Of a DNA stretch of 64,000 nt, positions 1 to 10,682 are shown piece after piece (the first letter of the stretch is position 1; each line of letters starts with the position of its first letter). The DNA lies in NCBI GenBank assembly GCA_019915135.1, contig JAHLMK010000005.1, positions 2,294,001-2,358,000 of the forward strand, in the 5' to 3' direction. The translations under genes and the position numbers were made by a program. The notes under the pieces were generated by a model. The model saw only the letters and a list, made by a program, of their open reading frames with translations. It was not told where the DNA came from and ran no database searches. The stretch is from Strobilurus pachycystidiatus (lineage: Eukaryota > Basidiomycota > Agaricomycetes > Agaricales > Physalacriaceae).

Positions 1-2190
1 CAAAAGCTGCCATCTTATCGGGGTCAGTCTCGTCGTGAGCATCATAGGAGGTTCACGTACGCTCATGCCGAAATGAGCAAAAGCACCGCACTTTTGTCGA
101 GCTTCTAAGAGTCGGATACATTGCCTGGCCGCATTCGTGCACAATGCCAAGGAGGGCGCCGATAGGGTGGACTCCTTGCTAATGAACGGCCGATGAATCT
201 GGATCTGCACGTGGTAATAGGTGCTGTACAGTAAGGCGGACTCGTAGAAGTACGGATTCTGTTCACGGGATGGCTCCCACCGCACTGGAACATTGGATTC
301 GTGAGCGAGAGTAATCCTCGACGGCGGTATGGCAACCTACAATGCGGAGGAATCGAATCATACCACTTATTCAACATTGAATCCAGGATGGACACGTTAT
401 TCTGGACCCAATTACCGACGAGTGCCACGGCTTTCTTTGACTTTCGAATGGAATAGAGTGTGCGTAGTGCAAATGACATGATCTGGCAGAGCTTGATGTG
501 AAGGTGCAAGGCCTGGGCTCGTGAGGGTGTATCACTCGGCTGATTGAAATTCTCCGTCGTCTGCCAAAATTCTTCATCACAGTCCATTGGGAGCTCAAGA
601 TCAAAGCTGAGGATGGATCAGTAGTCGTTGAGGACACATTCAATTCACGTACTCTTCGTCTCGAATGAAGGGTGGCCTGCCATGGTAAAGGCACGAGTGT
701 CGGTCAAGGATATACGTGCACCTGTCATCACAGTGAGCGCCAAGAAACGAACAGTAGAAAAGACTTACCAGAACGCTCTCTTCTTTAATTCGCTTTCTAC
801 AGTTGGTGGATCCGGTCGGAATCGATGATATCCCATTGCAACGCAATAACGGAGAGCGTTGCCCACTTCAAGCCAGGCAGATTGTGGCGCTGAAGTGCCC
901 AAGAGGTACTCGGCAAGGAGCTAGGCAAACGTGAGCCGAGCACAAGATACACACTGGAAGAACAGCCTACACAGGAACGCTGAACGTCATACAGGTGAGG
1001 CTGCTCGAAGGGTGGCTTGGTCACAGTCGTGACCTGCACAAACCATTGCCATCCAGCAGAATGTCCCGTACCGCCCTCGAGGAAGACACGGGTATCGTTG
1101 GAGTAGCGCGCACCCAAAGCGAGAACCAGCAGCACGACCTGGGCAAAACGCCGGTCATGAAGATGTAGGCCACATTTGATACTACGTCGGAATGTATACT
1201 CGTGCAGTAAGGGCAACTGCCGATTAGTGTTGGCAAAAAAGGCAGTCATGAGATCGCAAATGAAGGTGGCTTCTGGGAAGATGAAGGAACGATGGTCGGC
1301 TAGGGTTGCCAACTCCCACTGTCTTCGAAATCAGAACGCAGTGTGGTAATAAGCTACATTTAAATGATGGCAGACATACCGGGCGCATCTCCCAATCTTC
1401 GAAATGTTGTCTTAGTAAGGCCTTCGTTGGTGGTAACCCTCGCATCTGGAGGACCTTCCGGATGAAATAGAGATTACTGGATGGCCCGAAGTAATCATCT
1501 GTAATGAGACGCATATGCTTCATTTGGGCCATGAGTTCGATGTACTCAAGATCGGCTTCATCGTCGACACCGTCTCCTTGGGCAGGAATATCGGAGGCTG
1601 AGGAGGTCGAAGCTTGAGCCTGTGCCGTCTCTTCCTGGCGTTCCCCAGAGCATGGTTGCAGCTGAGGTATACTGGTCAACTTGGGGAGAGTCACGGTGAT
1701 CATGAAGTGTTCAAACCTCTCCCAACATCCGTTCCAGGTCGGCTACACGCTTCTCGAGCGCGAGGACCTGTCTTTGGGTATGTTACAGATGAGCAAGTAC
1801 CGACAGAGACGCAGCGTTTGACGGACGTGCTTTTGGGGCCGCGTTTCTGTTTTAATTGAGTCTCGCGGTCACCAGGAGTAAATCCACTGACCTTGGCGGG
1901 TTGTTGATGGGTACATTGTATTGACAAGGAGCGACAGCTGCTACAGAAATTATCAGGCATGCTAGCACTGTCGCCTAAGACGAAAATGAAAGCATCAGCA
2001 AACATTCCATCGGTAGAAGAGACGATTGACATTTCGCTGGATGTACATGAGTAGCGTTTATGCAAAAACGTCAATTTGATTTGGTCGTACATTTCTTTGC
2101 TCTGCAGGCATCGCAGGCACCTTTCAGACGCCTTCGTTTCACTATGGCACCTCTGGTAATATGTTCATTGTCGCCTTCGTCCGAGGACAT
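1..2190 (-). CDS. Zn2Cys6 fungal transcription factor (3' end beyond window)
   Basis: Nuclear binuclear-zinc-cluster regulator; its C-terminal part runs off the left edge. I place the start at ATG 2190 (protein begins MSSDEGDN), which leads into a basic stretch (KRRR) and the zinc cluster CDACRAKK/CDS...CSSCRSLSIQC split by an intron. A KRGPKS linker and a coiled coil (ALEKRVADLERML) follow. The Fungal_trans region starts near 1310 (QLPLLHEYTFRRSI, then ALGARYSNDTRVF) and continues through GTSAPQSAW, ELKKRAFW and YHVQIQIHRPFI. Short introns keep the frame open; the one near 900-955 (GTAGGC...CCTAG) rejoins it exactly. Odd point: only four residues separate the second and third cysteines, where the usual C-x2-C-x6-C has six. 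It diverges from a P450 at 2935, so it may control the neighbouring P450/Erg26 genes; that is inference. Confidence 0.8.
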
Positions 2191-2934
2191 TTTGATGTCG
2201 TGGATGTTCGAGAACAAGAATGATCCAGTGGTCGGCTACTTGCCGGCCCGGAGCCTCGGCAGAACGCCGGCAGGCAGCCAACACTTCGCTGAGTTTCGCT
2301 CTCTGTCTTTACTGTATCCATGACGTGTCCGTGTCAAGGAATTCTCTCAACTTGGAACCATGCCACGAGAACATCCGAGGTGTCGGCGACGTATCAGACG
2401 ATGGCTTATCTATCTACACGGACTACGGCTCGTCTCTCGACATATCAGCACCCAACACCCAACATTTAGTTGTCACTTGACCAGCTCATTGTATTCATGT
2501 CCTTGACCATCTCTGAGATGGGCCTCAGTGATCTAGGCACACAGCTTCGAATCTATTCACAGTGGATCATATTTCTTTGATCATCTCTCGTGAATGTCCC
2601 AGTACTCGTTTGATGTGGAGACAAGTCACTGCAGGGTCTGGTTCAATGCGTCACGCTCTTCTAAGTTCTATCCCAGTGAAGACGTCTGCAACCTGACGTC
2701 TACAGGCTTCTCAGGCCACCTATCAACGCGCACCCATTCGTCAGACATGCTTATACTGCTGAATCAGATGCCCAAAATTTAGCGGGGAAAGAAGCGGAAA
2801 CAGGCTGTTCACGATGGAGAGCGTGGACGACAATGTCATGCTCTATGAGTCGGGCCTTCTGAGACCCGGTGAACGCACTCTTAGATTTCCTATAATTACA
2901 AGTGACTGCTTGAACTGATTGATACGCCCCCATA
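2191..2934. promoter_or_regulatory. Divergent intergenic region between regulator and P450-1, duplicated at 6.1-6.9 kb
   Basis: No convincing gene. This 744-bp spacer carries both 5' regions. Much of it recurs before the second P450: blocks around 2700-2760 (ACCTATCAACGCGCACCC) and 2810-2890 (GAGCGTGGACGACAATGTCA) match 6655-6720 and 6755-6830 with scattered substitutions. The P450 promoter was therefore copied together with the gene. Confidence 0.6.
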
Positions 2935-5315
2935 ATGTCTTTTCCACTCATAGCCCCCCTTCTCGTAGTTTCCGTTGTTCTCGCCGCTCTGCGTCTCTTC
3001 AGGCGGCATTCCGTAGTCACTCAACTGCAGGGACCACCCTCACCATCCTGGCTTTTCGGTAAGTATCTCGTTGCCTCTAGCTAGCGCTCGGATGGTTATC
3101 AATCCTTACCAGGTCATGAAAAGGCTCTACGATGCGAGGAGGAGATTGGCGATCTGGAATTCTCTTGGACGAAAGATTACGGTCATACCTTCCGCACTAG
3201 AGGCGCCGCCGGTGTATGAAGTTCTGCAGCATTTCTTCTTGGGGCGAGTCGCTCAGGTTTTGCTAGCAACACTATCTTTTCCTCGCCGACCCCAAGGGCG
3301 CACAACATGTTCTCCACGCAGGAGGCTATCGTTACCCCAAAGCCGGCTTTTCCATACGCAATTCCGCGGAGCTCTTCGGAAACGGGCTGGTATCAGTTCA
3401 AGGTATGTGTATGTAAACTTGACTCCGAGTCGTCTGGCTCGTCGTCGTCGGTGCCAGGACAGCTCCTCACTTTCGAGCCAATTTCGAGCCAAAGCCCTAA
3501 CATATTTCCTGCCAACCCAGGTGCCACACATCAACGCCAGCGCAAAGTCTTGAATCCTGCTTTCTCTGCCAGTCAGCTGAAGACGTTCTCGGGTCTGTTC
3601 CAAAGAATGGCGTCCAAGGTGAGTTGACCCGACTCCGAGTCATATATCGCAGTCACGATGATCATCAATGTGCCACAGCTTTCTATACACGTCACAGATG
3701 CAGTTCGTAGGCAGGGCAACATTGTGAATATGCACTTGTGGCTTGGAAGGGCCACGCTTGATGTCATTGGGGAAGGTCAGTGCTGTGGCGCAAAGCCGTT
3801 ACTCATCATTCAGAATCTAACCCATACAATTTCAGCTGCCTTCGGATACAAGTTCAACTCGCTCGACAATGAAGGGAATGAACTTGCGAACATTCTTCAC
3901 AATCTCTTGTAAGCGATTTCCAGATTGGTATGTTCAAATACTCATACTCATCCTACCTGTAAGCGTCAACGCGGTCAAAATCCAGGACTGGTTCTACATT
4001 TCCAACTACCTCTGGGTGGCCTTACCATTCAGCCACTGGCTGATTGACCTGTTCCCCAACAACAAGACGCGAAGTTTCTGGGAGTTCCAGGCGGCGTGTA
4101 AACGTGTGGCGCGTCAGTTTCTGTTGGAGCCCAAGCTCCCTGATGTTGATGAGGGAAACCTCATGGCCGGAAAAGATATTCTGAGTATCCTCGGTGAGTC
4201 CTGAGAGTGTCGTGGTAGATCACGGACTCATAAGATACACTGTACAGTTCGCGCCAATCAGGCAGAGGACCCGAAGAAGATGTTAAATGATGATGAAGTC
4301 TATTCTCAGGCTGCGTGAGTACCTTTTACCTGTTCTTATGTGGTGCGTAACACAAAGATTCTGTAGAACATTTGTCTTGGCCGGACACGAAACATCCGCT
4401 TCGACCTTGTCATGGATACTATTCGAGCTGAGCAGACACCCGGAGCATCAAGAACGCATGCGCGAGGAGATCGCCGAGATGCGAAGCAGGTACTCTGAGC
4501 GTGGAGAGCTCACACTGCAGGACTATGACAGCTTGAAATTCACTAATGCCGTGATAAAAGTGCGTCGTCTTTCCCCTGGCAGTGCGTGAACGTGCGCGCG
4601 AGCTGACGTACCGGTTCTAGGAGGGCCTGCGCTTCCATCCCATCGTCCCATTCTTGTTCAGAGTCTCGGAAAGAGACGACGTGCTTCCGCTTTCCGAGCC
4701 CGTTGTGACGAAGAGTGGCGTCACAATGCATGAGATTCCAATTCAAAAGGGACAAGTCATCACTGTCGCGGTCCAGTCTTACAATCGGTAAGGTCCAGTC
4801 CTGTGGCTTTACACGTGAGGTACTGAAACGTCATGAAGTAATCCGCATGTCTGGGGCGCGAACGCTGATGAATGGAGGCCTGAGAGGTTTCTGGAACAGA
4901 TGGAGAAACAGACTCCAGTGGGCGTCTACGCAAATTTGTGAGTGTTTTGTGGGTCACCCCTTTAGTGAATTGCTGACGTTCTATCTTCTAGGCTGACATT
5001 CAGTATGTTTGTGCCACTAGTGAAAGAAACAGCCTCTCTAACTCGCTCTCTACTAGGCGCAGGTCTTCGAGGATGTATTGGCTGGCGTTTTGCGTACGTT
5101 GTCCACCCCGCACTGCCTAAAAAGCGAAGTTGATTGTGTGTATTGGTAGCGTGATGGAGATCCAAACGATCCTCGTCGAGCTCATCGAACATTTCGAGTT
5201 TACCTTCCCACAGGAGCAGAAGATACGGAGAGTGCCCGCTGGGATTATGATACCCATGGTTCCGGGCAAGAGAGGATCGCAGATGCCTCTCCGCGTGACA
5301 CCGGTCAAGAAGTAA
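2935..5315 (+). CDS. Cytochrome P450 monooxygenase (copy 1)
   Basis: Microsomal class II P450: an N-terminal membrane anchor (MSFPLIAPLLVV...) is followed by a basic RLFRR and a proline-rich hinge (GPPSPSWLF). About a dozen exons. Diagnostic motifs in order: the I-helix oxygen-binding motif AGHETSAS (about 4391-4414), the K-helix ExxR in EGLRFHP (about 4620), PERF (about 4880), and the haem-ligand loop [13 protein letters not shown] around 5000-5095, which fits FxxGxRxCxG. The stop is at 5313-5315, after a [17 protein letters not shown] tail shared with the other two copies. All introns I checked keep the frame open, including the acceptor TTTTGCTAG near 3255, so the gene looks intact. The substrate cannot be read from sequence; an Erg26-like neighbour suggests triterpenoid or steroid oxidation. 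It is the left unit of a tandem duplication with 6869-9172. Confidence 0.9.
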
Positions 5316-5629
5316 GATACTTTCGGTCCTCAATGTCACCCAAAGTGCGCTATAAGATAGTCCCGGTCATTGTTCAACGGAAATCGTACCATCATTTGTA
5401 TTCCAATGCTCTTTTCTACTTTGCGCCGAGGAGATGGAAGGAAGAGCTCATTGCCTCCAAAGACTGCCAGACTGACGCCATGCATCCCCATTTCCAGATA
5501 TTCGTGAAGTCACAAGCCAAATGAGGGTATCCCTCCACCGCTTCCGTGCATTAATCCCAACGTGGCGTCTTGAAGCCGATCCTGTGACGGACCCAGAGGG
5601 TTAGTACAGTGTGTAGCACTTCAACGAAA
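5316..5629. other. 3' flank of P450-1
   Basis: Downstream sequence of the first P450, related to 9173-9500. No gene, RNA or repeat recognised. Confidence 0.4.
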
Positions 5630-5880
5630 CAAATTCATAGAGCTGTATATTTCTTCAGAACGCGCCTCGACATGGGGTTGAAAACGACTATACATCTCGA
5701 GGTCGAGCAGATAACTTAGGTGACTGCAACATCGTGGTAACTCTTCTTCAACCGGGTAGCGAGCAGGTAGCGAGCGCTCGGACATACACTGGTACACTGG
5801 CACCCTGTCGGCTCGACGTAAGTACGGGATTTCGGATAGTACGTACGTCGTCCTGTAGATGTGCTGTAGATACTAAACTG
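5630..5880 (-). pseudogene. Decayed 3' fragment of the small membrane-protein gene at 9514-10133
   Basis: On the minus strand this segment matches the C-terminal coding part of the gene at 9514-10133, but no single frame survives. RTYYP and ATRLKKSYHDVAV lie in one frame, SYLLDLEMYSRFQPHVEARSEEI in another. In the intact gene the corresponding pieces (RTYYPHF, VTRLKEEYDIAVSYLLEVYTRIQPQVEARWGEI) are continuous. I see no N-terminal exon with its membrane segment. The fragment occupies the same place after P450-1 as the intact gene does after P450-2, so it is a decayed duplication by-product. Confidence 0.75.
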
Positions 5881-6034
5881 GAATGACGGACACGAGCTTG
5901 GCTTGATCTTGGCGCCGAGGGAAGAAGCGATGGGCATTTTGCTGAATATGAAAGAAGATGTGGCGAACAGGATATATTGGTCCGTGCCAAGTAGAGGGAA
6001 AGAAGTGACAATAACTTTTGTTTTGATGGCTGGG

Positions 6035-6250
6035 CGAACTTGTCTTTGCTCTGCAGGCATTGCATGCATCTTTCAGACGCCTTCAGTTTTCGAGGACATT
6101 CATAGGACATTCCATGTCATGGAGCTGGAAGTTCGAGAACGAGTGGCTCTAAGTATGTAGAGCTCGAGACTCGAGTGGATGGACCGGCTATTGCCGGTCC
6201 GGCTCGGCAAAACGCCGCCAGGCGGTCCTGGAATCTGCTCCTTTTCGCTT
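6035..6250 (-). pseudogene. Remnant of the first exon and promoter of the Zn2Cys6 regulator
   Basis: The stretch around 6045-6085 (TTTGCTCTGCAGGCAT, TTTCAGACGCCTTC) matches 2095-2135, the first coding exon of the regulator on the minus strand. Further matches follow at 6100-6220: GAGGACATT, GTTCGAGAACGAGTGG, and the GGCTATTGCCGGTCC / GGCTACTTGCCGGCCC block with its GGCAAAACGCCGCCAGGC neighbour. A cysteine-containing remnant (ACNACRAK) can still be translated, but no downstream regulator exons follow. It marks the left edge of the second duplication unit. Confidence 0.7.
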
Positions 6251-6868
6251 TTGATCCTTTACCATCAACCTGTCCATGTCATAGTCAACGAACACTCTCC
6301 ACTTGCAACGAGCCGCGAGAACGTTCAAGCTGTCGGCGATGAATCATCTTATTCTACGCCACCGAGGATAATAGATTTTCTATCTACACAAATTCATACG
6401 ACACGTCTCTCGACACCTCCAGTACGGAACATTCGACCTGCCCAGTCTTCAATTCGGTCTTTCGCTATCTGACTGCAGTGATCTACGTGAGAAATCTTTC
6501 GTCGGGCCCTTTCACTTGCCTGAGTTGTCCCACCATCTGCTGATGGGAGAAATTCTTCCCAGTCTCCTTGTGTCGCGTCACGCTCTTCTTCTCCAGTGAA
6601 GACAATGGACATCTGGGTACTGATGGCTGCATGCTTCTCATGGCCTGTCATCCACCTATCAACGCGCAGCCATTCGTCAGACGTGCTTATCCTGCTTGAT
6701 CAGATGCCCAGGATTTCATTGGAAAGAAGCACGAACACGGAGTGTACGATGAGGAGCGTGGACAACAGTGTCATTCTCTATGAGTCTGGCTTTCCCGAGA
6801 CCCGCCAACATACTCTTAGGTTTTTAATAACTATAAGGCAACTGCCTAAAGTGAATTTAGCCCTCACG
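6251..6868. promoter_or_regulatory. Upstream region of P450-2 (duplicate of the P450-1 upstream region)
   Basis: From about 6580 this aligns with 2640-2934: shared TCACGCTCTTCT, CCACCTATCAACGCGCA, CATTCGTCAGAC and CTCTATGAGTC blocks. It is probably the promoter and 5' leader of the second P450. The open frame reading into the P450 start (6596-7270) reflects this homology, not a longer protein. Confidence 0.5.
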
Positions 6869-9172
6869 ATGTCTCTACCCATAGCTCCCCTCATCGCAGT
6901 CGTTGTCGTGCTCGCCACTCTGCGTCTCTTTAGGCGGCGTTCTGTAGTCTGTCAACTACAGGGACCACCCTCCCCATCCTGGCTTCTTGGTAAAGATCTC
7001 GTTACCTCCAGCGTTCCGACGGTCCTCAATCCTTGCCAGGTCATGAAAAGGCTCTACGCTGTGAGGAGGAGATTGGCGAACTGGAGTTCTCTTGGACCAA
7101 AGATTATGGACATGCCTTCAACACAAGAGGCGCCGTCGGTGTATGAGGTTCTGCAGCACTTTCCTTGGGCACGACGCTCAAGCTTCACTAGCAACATTAT
7201 CTCTTCCTTGCCGACCCCAAGGGCATCCAACATGTTCTTCACACAGGAGGCTATCGCTACCCCAAAGTAGGCTGGAACACGCGCGGCAGCTTGGAGCTCT
7301 TTGGTAACGGACTGGTAACGGTCCAAGGTGCGTGTGTGTAGACTCGAAATCCGACTCGCCTGCACATTTCTTGCCAACCGCAGGTACCACACACCAACGC
7401 CATCGCAAAGTTTTGAATCCTGCATTTTCTGCCAGCCAGCTAAAGACGTTCTCGGGTCTGTTCCAAAGATCGGCGGCTAAGGTGAGTTCATCTGGCTTAC
7501 CGCGCTCACGATGATTACTATGAATGTATCACAGCTGTCCACACACGTTCAAGACGTACTTCGTAAGCAGGGCGACATCGTGAATATGCATATGTGGCTT
7601 GGAAGGACTACGCTTGATGTCATCGGGGAAGGTAAGTGCTTTGGCGCGAAACCCTCGTTCAGGAATTGATCACACAAGCAATTCAGCTGCCTTCGGATAC
7701 AAGTTCAACTCGCTTGACAATGAAAGCAACGAGCTTTCGTACATGCTGAACAATTTATTGTAAGTGGTTTGAATAATGATCTCTTCTCGAACGCATCCTC
7801 ATCCTCCTTGTCAGCGTCGACTCAGTCAAAGCCCAAGACTGGTACTACATTTCAAATTACCTCTGGATCTCCATACCATTCGCGCAGGACTTTTTTCACT
7901 GGCTCATTGAACTGTTCCCCACCAAGACGACGCGAAGGTTCTGGGAGTTCCAGGCTGCGTGCAAACGCGTGGCGCGTCAGTTTTTGGCGGAGCCGAAACT
8001 CCCTGATATCAACGACGCGGACCCCATGGCAGGGAAGGATATTTTGACCATCCTCGGTGAGCACTGAACGCGTGTTGGTTATCTCATATTCACCCTTTCT
8101 CTATGCTGTAGCTCGCGCGAACAAGGCAGAGGATCCAAACAAGATGCTGAACGATGATGAGGTATACTCCCAGACTACGTGAGTATCTTCATCTCTTGAT
8201 TAGATGAGCGATCAAAACAAAGATTTCCAGAACGTTTGTCATGGCTGGACACGAGACATCTGCTTCGACCTTGACGTGGATACTATACGAGCTGAGCAAA
8301 CACCCAGAACAGCAAGAGCGCATCCGACAGGAGATCGCCGAAGTGCGGAGCAGGTACCCAGAGCGCGGAGAGCTTACCCCGCAGGACTACGATAGCATGA
8401 AATATACCAATGCAGTGATCAAAGTTCGTCGTGTTCCCATTTCATTATATTTCATTGAGTGAACTGATATACCGGGCTTAGGAGGGCCTTCGTTGCCATC
8501 CCATCGTCCCGTTCTTGTTCCGGGTCTCGGAGAGAGACGACGTGATTCCGCTTTCCGAGCCCGTTGTGACGAAGAGTGGCGTCACAATCAATGAGATTCC
8601 GGTTCAGAAGGGACAGGTCGTCAATGTCGCGATTCACTGTTACAATCGGTAAGCTTCTCTACCTGTAGCCTGACTCTAATCAGCGAGCACTGAAACACTC
8701 GAAGGAACCCTCTTGTCTGGGGCGCAGACGCTGATAAATGGAGGCCGGAGAGGTTCCTGGAAGAAATGGAGAAACAGACTCCAGTGGGCGTCTACGCAAA
8801 TCTGTGGGTGCTTCGTGGCAAGTCCGTTCTCTGAGTTACTGACGTGCCTTTTAGGCTGACATTTAGTATGCTCGTGCCACCCGCGAAAAGAACAGCATCA
8901 CTGACTCATTTTCTTAGGCGCAGGTCTTCGAGGATGTATTGGCTGGCGTTTCGCGTACGTTTTCCTTCAGCGATTGAGAGCACAAGTACGACTCACGTAT
9001 CTGAAGCCTGATGGAGATCCAAACGATCCTCGCCGAGCTCATTGAACATTTCGAGTTTACCTTCCCGAAGGATCAGAAGATACTGAGAGTACCGGCTGGT
9101 CTCATGATACCCATGGTTCCGGGCAAGAGAGGATCGCAGATGCCTCTCCATGTAACACCGGTCGCGACGTAG
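6869..9172 (+). CDS. Cytochrome P450 monooxygenase (copy 2)
   Basis: Close paralog of the P450 at 2935-5315 with the same exon layout and intron positions. Membrane anchor [18 protein letters not shown], then RLFRRRS and the GPPSPSWLL hinge. Conserved blocks: [47 protein letters not shown] (I-helix), [13 protein letters not shown] (ExxR), the PERFLEEME region, and the haem loop [10 protein letters not shown] near 8925-8950. The tail is [20 protein letters not shown] with stop 9170-9172. It carries a small in-frame insertion relative to its sisters ([13 protein letters not shown] near 7880-7910, against FSHWLIDLF in copy 1). Probably an ER-anchored monooxygenase of the same pathway; substrate unknown. 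Confidence 0.9.
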
Positions 9173-9513
9173 GACCAAGTTCGCTTCTCCGTGCCAACCC
9201 AAATACGCATCAAGACAGTCTCATTTCCCACTCGTCGGCTTGCCTTTCTTCTTCGGCACTGTTGAAGACATCATCTCGCCGCCCAGCTCTTCAGTGTAAC
9301 GCCGTTAGATTAGTTGGTACACATTAGTGCTAATGTACATCTGCGGGTAGTTTGCTGATGTAGCTTCTTACACACCATCGTCGCCTTGCTCATTTTCTGT
9401 ATTCATTCGATTCGCAATCCTACCACATTTCGTGCAAAGAGTAAGTGAGCTGGAAACTCGGCATTAGGTGAGTTCTGGGAATGATTATTCCAATACAAAG
9501 TCAGTGCCATTCT

Positions 9514-10133
9514 TCATCCATCTATATACTGGTTCAAAGCGCGTCGTATCTCGCCCCAACGCGCCTCGACTTGGGGTTGAATACGCGTGTACACCTCGAG
9601 CAGATAGCTGACTGCAATATCATACTCTTCCTTCAGCCGAGTAACGTAAGGCTTCGCTGTCAGGAGCGCCCGCACGTACACCTTGTGGGCTCGACGGAAG
9701 TGCGGATAGTACGTCCTGTACACCGGAACGAGGGACACAACCAGTTTGTCGTAGACGGGGTGGAAGACTTGGGCATAGAGGATTTGGGCTCCCTCCTTCG
9801 CCTTTCCTACGAGCGGACTGTCTTGGACTCGCTGGATGTAGGAGCATAGAGGGCGAGCAGAGGCAGGGCAAATTCGAAGCGCGTAGACCGCGAAGACGAG
9901 TATCGCGAAGAAGAGGAGTGTCGTGACCTTGGTGCCACTGGCAGTCTTCTTGTGCAGTGGTTTGGCCCCAGGTGAGCTTCGGGATGGGTAATGAGTACTG
10001 CAGCGCCGTGAGCGGGAGACGCCAGGATCGAGGGTAATACTGACATTGTAGTTGGACCGTCGTATGAGTCAGTCTTTTGCGCTGGGTTCGCAGCAGCCGC
10101 TGATGACGCGGACTTCTTCGGGGGAACGGCCAT
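9514..10133 (-). CDS. Small single-pass membrane protein with aromatic amphipathic C-terminal helices
   Basis: About 190 residues from two exons. The first exon (MAVPPKKSASS..., 10133 down to about 10050) is Ala/Ser/Lys-rich. A GT-AG intron with acceptor ...GCTGCAG joins it to THYPSRSSPGAKPLHKK. One hydrophobic segment follows (TTLLFFAILVFAVYAL), then RICPASARPLC. The rest is helical with regularly spaced Tyr/Pro (VFHPVYDKL, VPVYRTYYPHF, AKPYVTRL) and ends ALNQYIDG. I cannot name the family, but the gene at 61069-61995 shares the layout and the CPxxxPxC motif just after the membrane segment, so the two are homologous. It lies tail-to-tail with P450-2 and head-to-head with the Erg26-like gene. 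Its decayed copy at 5630-5880 shows it belonged to the P450 duplication unit. Function unknown. Confidence 0.75.
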
Positions 10134-10682
10134 CGTGCTAAGGCGAGAAGTGAGTGCAGAAACTCGAAAGCATTGCAGTATCCTGACCTGGTCCTGATCG
10201 CGATCGGGAGAGGAGGCTATAGAGCGAGCTGTATAGAGCCACGGTGGCTCTTGTTAAACAAGCTCAGGCTGGGGTAGAGTGGGCCAGGGTGGGCCCCAGT
10301 ATATAATGTCTACCGTAACCCATCTGACTGTCAGTGTGCCCACTTTCAGACCCGGGGGAACGCCTAGCCCGGTGAAACAGACGATTTGGAAGCCTGCAAG
10401 CCAGCAAAGGTACTCCCTGTGACTGTTTAACGAGGGAAAGGCCGGTCAGCGTGGGCGTATGAGCGGTAGCCGCCGGTATTATTGCCAGTCAGAGTTACAC
10501 CATTGTCGTGAGGCCGGCCACAGAGTATTTATTTTATTCGCGATGCAGGCAGCCTGGCGAGCAACGCGTTGATAGTGCGCCCATGTTCTGAACTGCAAGT
10601 CGACGTTGAGGTTGATGCATGATGGAGTGAGATGAAGGAGTGACCGCCGGTTCTAGCCTCTTGACAAAATTCCAAATCTGCA
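10134..10682. promoter_or_regulatory. Shared divergent promoter region (membrane protein / Erg26-like gene)
   Basis: A 549-bp spacer between two divergent start codons. It has an AT-rich AGTATATAATGT at about 10299-10310 in an otherwise GC-rich stretch. No gene recognised. Confidence 0.35.

Noticed and set aside
950..1010. Frameshift in the Zn2Cys6 regulator after LYDVQ
   Set aside because: A 50-nt intron with donor GTAGGC and acceptor TTTGCCTAG rejoins TGT to CTC in frame and leads into GTSAPQSAW, so no lesion is needed.
6596..7270. 224-codon frame reading into P450-2 as a longer N-terminus
   Set aside because: The upstream part is duplicated promoter sequence, and the frame departs from the P450 after the first exon because the intron is read through.
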